Assembly (NCBI GenBank): GCA_964440935.1
Contig: CAYTTY010000012.1
Span: 1-64,000, forward strand
Direction of reading: 5' to 3'
Source: WJJR01 sp964440935
GTDB lineage: Bacteria > Zixibacteria > MSB-5A5 > WJJR01
Length of the DNA stretch: 64,000 nt
In this document: in pieces, positions 60,776 to 64,000 of the stretch
Position numbering within the stretch: the stretch's first letter is position 1
Layout of the letters: each line of letters opens with the position of its first letter
Translations under genes and position numbers: made by a program
Notes under the pieces: model-generated
The model's database searches: none
Told to the model about the DNA's origin: nothing
Seen by the model: the letters and a program-made list of their open reading frames with translations, nothing else

Positions 60776-63028
60776 TCATGCGACTCGCGACGCGGTCACA
60801 CGTTCATCCATGAGCGTGGGAATACAATCGCGATGCAGAGCGCGCAGTTCTTCGATCGATTCGTCGATGAACGGTTTGATGACGAATCGTCCGCCCTCGG
60901 CGACCCGGCCAATAATGGTGAGCGGGATGTACGCGTCCTGTGTGGCTTGTTCGATCACATGACGATTGGCATCGTCAAACGATATAACGACACGTGACTG
61001 AGATTCACCGAAGAGGTAGGCGTCGGGACGAATATCACCTACATCCACCTCGCAGTCAAGACCCCAGAGATGATCGTCGCGGCCGATGCACGATTCAAAC
61101 AATGCGACCGCCAGACCACCGTCAGAACAGTCGTGCGCCGAGGCGATCCACTGATTCTGAATCGCGCGCAAGAGGAACTGTTGGACGGCCTTTTCCCGCG
61201 CGAGATCGAGGGCGGGGACCTTACCGGTCGTCAATCCGTAGATCGTCTTCAGGTATTCCGAAGCGCCAAGTTCATTCCGCGTTTCCCCGATGACCGCGAT
61301 GTAGTCGGTCGATGATTTGAAGTCGTTGGTGGTGATATGGCGAACATCGGTGATCTTGCCAATCATGCCGATGGTCGGCGTCGGGTAGACGGCGCGCGGC
61401 CCCTCTTCGTTGTAGAAACTGACATTGCCGCCGGTGACGGGTGTCCCAAAAAAGCGGCAGGCCTCGCCCATACCACGCACACATTCAGCGAACTGGTAGT
61501 AGACGTCGGGCTTGTACGGATTGCCAAAGTTGAGGCAATTGGTAATGGCCAACGGTTGCGCCCCGACACACACAAGATTGCGTGCGGCTTCGGCGACGGC
61601 GATTTGCGCACCGCGTCGGGGATTGAGATAGCAATAACGGCCATTGCCGTCGGTTGCAGCGGCCAGGGCGGTGTTGGTCTTGCGGATTCTCAAGACGGCG
61701 GCATCCATACCTGGGCCGATGGCGGTATTGGTTCGAACGCTGGTATCGTATTGGTGATACACCCAGCTCTTGTCGGCCAGATTGGGTGACCCCACCAGAC
61801 GTTTCAGTATGTCCCCGTAATTGTCCGGTTGTGATATGCTATCCTGATCCCAGGACTGTGCGGTGTCGATGTAATCCGGTTTCTTTTCGGCACGTTTGTA
61901 TTGTGGAGTCCGACCACCAAGTGCCAGCGCATCGGCGGGAACGTCGACTTTGCGTTCACCGTTATGATCGACGATGAAGCGGCCGCCTTCAATCACCTGC
62001 CCGATTCGCTCCGCCTCCAATTGCCACTTTTTGAAAATGGCGATGACATCATCCTCCCGTCCCGGGCGAACGATTACGAGCATGCGCTCTTGCGATTCGG
62101 ACAGAAGAATCTCGTATGGCGTCATCCCCTCTTCGCGCACCGGGACCCGTCCCGTGTCGATATGCATCCCCTGTCCGCCACGGAAAGCGGTTTCGGAACA
62201 CGAGCAGGTAATGCCGGCCGCGCCCATATCCTGGATGCCGACGAGCAAGTCGGCGTCGATCATTTCGAGCGTCGCTTCGAGTAGGAGCTTTTCGGTGAAG
62301 GGATCGCCGATTTGCACCGACGGGCGGCGCGATTCAGATTCCTCGGAGAGTTCCTCCGATGCGAAGGTGGCGCCATGGATGCCGTCGCGTCCGGTCTTCG
62401 AACCAACGATGTAGACCGGCGCGCCCACTTCGGATGCCGACCCGCGGGCGATCTTGTCGGTCTTGACCATACCGATCGCCATCGCGTTAACGAGCGGGTT
62501 GCCGGTGTACGAATCCTCAAAGATCATCTCACCGCCGATGGTGGGGACACCAAAGCAATTCCCGTAACCGCCGATACCTCGCACCACGCCATCAACCAAA
62601 AACCGCACACGCGGGTTGTCGAGACTGCCGAAACGCAAAGAATCGAGGCTCGCAATAGGACGCGCACCCATCGTGAATATGTCACGCAAAATGCCGCCGA
62701 CACCGGTCGCGGCGCCCTGATACGGCTCGACCGCCGAGGGATGATTGTGCGATTCGATCTTGAAGACGACCGCGAGACCGTCATCCCAATCGACCACACC
62801 AGCATTCTCCTCCCCGGCCTTGGCCAGCATCATTGGTCCTTCTTTGGGAAGCGTCTTGAGGAGAACAATCGAATTTTTGTAGGAACAGTGTTCCGACCAC
62901 ATGACCGAAAAGACGCCGAGTTCGGTGTAATTCGGTTCTCGCCCAAGGATCGACTTGATCATCTCGTATTCGTCGGGTGTGATCCCGTGCTGGGCGACAA
63001 GCTCTGGTGTGACAGTGGGTTCGTGCAT
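60776..63028 (-). CDS. purL: Phosphoribosylformylglycinamidine synthase, small PurL
   Basis: Purine synthesis step 4, ATP-dependent amidation of FGAR. The 750 residues are the PurL of the three-part PurLQS system, with the glycine-rich and metal segments MWSEHCSYKNS, VFKIESHNHPSAVEPYQGAATGVGGILRD, GGYGNCFGVPTIGGE and DMGAAGITCSCSE. It lacks the glutaminase of the large PurL, so purQ and purS must be elsewhere. The ATG at 63028 with AGGAAG before it replaces a GTG 14 codons earlier. Confidence 0.95.
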   Translation of the reverse strand: MHEPTVTPELVAQHGITPDEYEMIKSILGREPNYTELGVFSVMWSEHCSYKNSIVLLKTLPKEGPMMLAKAGEENAGVVDWDDGLAVVFKIESHNHPSAVEPYQGAATGVGGILRDIFTMGARPIASLDSLRFGSLDNPRVRFLVDGVVRGIGGYGNCFGVPTIGGEMIFEDSYTGNPLVNAMAIGMVKTDKIARGSASEVGAPVYIVGSKTGRDGIHGATFASEELSEESESRRPSVQIGDPFTEKLLLEATLEMIDADLLVGIQDMGAAGITCSCSETAFRGGQGMHIDTGRVPVREEGMTPYEILLSESQERMLVIVRPGREDDVIAIFKKWQLEAERIGQVIEGGRFIVDHNGERKVDVPADALALGGRTPQYKRAEKKPDYIDTAQSWDQDSISQPDNYGDILKRLVGSPNLADKSWVYHQYDTSVRTNTAIGPGMDAAVLRIRKTNTALAAATDGNGRYCYLNPRRGAQIAVAEAARNLVCVGAQPLAITNCLNFGNPYKPDVYYQFAECVRGMGEACRFFGTPVTGGNVSFYNEEGPRAVYPTPTIGMIGKITDVRHITTNDFKSSTDYIAVIGETRNELGASEYLKTIYGLTTGKVPALDLAREKAVQQFLLRAIQNQWIASAHDCSDGGLAVALFESCIGRDDHLWGLDCEVDVGDIRPDAYLFGESQSRVVISFDDANRHVIEQATQDAYIPLTIIGRVAEGGRFVIKPFIDESIEELRALHRDCIPTLMDERVTASRVA

Positions 63029-63054
63029 CGGCTCTTCCTGAGAGTCAAACTCTA

Positions 63055-63083
63055 AATCTATGCACCCCACCGGGAATAGACAA
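63055..63083 (-). promoter_or_regulatory. Possible purL promoter
   Basis: On the minus strand TTGTCT (63083-63078) and TAGATT (63060-63055) are 17 bases apart; a start near 63048 would give a leader of about 20 bases with the purL ribosome site. Each box matches consensus at four of six bases, so support is moderate. Confidence 0.4.
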
Positions 63084-63111
63084 TCCCGTTATGGGCATTC
63101 TGACAGGAAAT

Positions 63112-63149
63112 AGAAGCCGGGCTGTGAGTGCCCCCCACTCCCGGCTTCT
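63112..63149 (-). terminator. Terminator of the barrel-protein gene
   Basis: AGAAGCCGGG (63112-63121) and CCCGGCTTCT (63140-63149) pair over 10 bp, and an AGTG/CACT pair strengthens the loop. On the minus strand it follows the barrel gene stop by about 30 bases and is followed by ATTTCC. It separates that gene from purL. Confidence 0.65.
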
Positions 63150-63178
63150 CAGACAATAAATGTATCGATTTCAGGATA

Positions 63179-64000
63179 TCAGAAATCGGCGCCCAGTGAG
63201 AAGTAGTACTTCGGATGGGCAGCCACCACGTCGAGATCCGTCCGCCACGCCTGATCGAACCGTAACAGTACAAACCCCAGGTTGGCCCGCAATCCGTAGC
63301 CGAAGGCCATCTTGATGTCTTCGAGGTGGAATCCGTTGGCGCTGCTGGTTCCGCGGAACTTATCGTTGTCGCTCCACGCCGAGCCAACATCGGTAAAAAG
63401 CACACCGCCGATCTGGCTGAGCACTAACGGTAGTGGAAAGCGCATGGCGAAGTAGTCGACGAATGGAAAGCGGAATTCGGCATTGAGCAAGCCGAATCGC
63501 GATCCGTCGATTTCGTAGTAGTCATACCCTCGGAACGGGGTAATCAACTGGCTGAAATACAATCCCTCCACGTCGTACACACTCGACCGGCTAATCGTTG
63601 ATCCGATCCAGTTGCTCATGCCGCCCAGATAGAATCGTTTCGGATTGCTGCCTCCGGACACACCGCCGGCCAGACGCAGGGCCACGCTGTAGCGGCCACC
63701 GAGACGGGCGTACTGACGGAAGTCGAAGGTCATCGCCCGGTAGCTGATCCCGTCGGAGAACCCGTCGGGAGCGGCCTCCAGCGACACGCGATAACGCCGG
63801 CCGCTTTTCGGGGCGGTCATCCCCCAGGTCGAATTGTCGTGAACCATTGACAATACGCCGACGGCAACGCGATCCGACCGGTCGCGTTCGGGCGGTTCCG
63901 GCCGATCCACGAACCGCCGGTCGATAAACACCATCATACCGTCGAGTTGCAGCCGTGTGAACTTGGAGAACGGTCGGGCAACATTCGCCTGGAAACCGTA
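63179..64000 (-). CDS. BamA/Omp85-type outer-membrane barrel protein (partial, 5' end outside)
   Basis: The frame is open to the window edge, so only the C-terminal 273 residues are seen, from YGFQANVARPFSKFTRLQ onward. They show alternating strands with aromatic girdles, the barrel signature LYFSQLITPFRGYDYYEIDGSRFGLLNAEFRFPF (in parts), VLFTDVGSAWSDN, and a final SLGADF with the terminal Phe used for barrel insertion. This is the C-terminal barrel of the BamA/TamA superfamily; homologues with beta-propeller N-terminal domains also exist, so the full architecture is unknown. Confidence 0.8.
   Translation of the reverse strand, partial: YGFQANVARPFSKFTRLQLDGMMVFIDRRFVDRPEPPERDRSDRVAVGVLSMVHDNSTWGMTAPKSGRRYRVSLEAAPDGFSDGISYRAMTFDFRQYARLGGRYSVALRLAGGVSGGSNPKRFYLGGMSNWIGSTISRSSVYDVEGLYFSQLITPFRGYDYYEIDGSRFGLLNAEFRFPFVDYFAMRFPLPLVLSQIGGVLFTDVGSAWSDNDKFRGTSSANGFHLEDIKMAFGYGLRANLGFVLLRFDQAWRTDLDVVAAHPKYYFSLGADF

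Overview
The window is 64 kb of gene-dense bacterial chromosome with about 56 protein genes, no tRNA or rRNA gene and no CRISPR array that I could see. Two SPII lipoproteins, a BamA-type barrel, FtsB/MurJ and type IV pilus ATPases indicate a diderm bacterium. MglA-type GTPase with many roadblock proteins, a PATAN (DUF4388) protein, a reductase of the geranylgeranyl type beside a ferredoxin, and many dispersed palindromic repeats fit an uncultured lineage of the FCB/Zixibacteria or deltaproteobacterial kind. This placement is inference from gene content; no marker phylogeny was possible.

Layout. 1-7.5 kb (minus): eno-ftsB-recO-glyS, a membrane von Willebrand A protein and a long-chain polyprenyl synthase. 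7.7-9.7 kb (plus): a GT-C-like membrane protein. 9.7-27.4 kb (all minus): murJ, a SIMPL protein, an AzgA-type purine permease, comEC, and then the most notable locus: a PATAN protein carrying a tandem MshEN (cyclic-di-GMP) signature, a small membrane protein, TPR-roadblock, membrane-roadblock, stand-alone roadblock, MglA GTPase with a long tail, MglB-like roadblock, PilB, PilT, PilC and an NtrB/PilS-like kinase. It looks like a polarity and second-messenger control module wired directly to the pilus motor genes, with comEC next door suggesting DNA uptake.

27.5-34.6 kb: rpsT, reductase plus ferredoxin, a secreted propeller-like protein, a hotdog thioesterase, two tandem paralogous lipoproteins and argF. 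34.6-42.1 kb (minus): yicC-gmk-rpoZ-topA and xerC-hslV-hslU, a synteny resembling that of Firmicutes. 42.2-47.9 kb (plus): an RqcH/NFACT gene behind a near-leaderless promoter, a small anchored protein, and a complete serine pathway serC-serA-serB. 47.9-49.5 kb: nested palindromic elements and an IS630-family insertion placed exactly on the yraN stop codon. 49.5-54.3 kb (minus): the classical ffh-rpsP-rimM-trmD-rplS-rnhB-yraN block. 54.7-64 kb: a DegP protease (plus), three back-to-back TA-bounded palindromic elements, then (minus) purL-hutU, rsmB-PASTA protein and a barrel gene cut by the window end.

Many starts were moved inward from the longest open frame using Shine-Dalgarno sequences; the reasons are in each entry.
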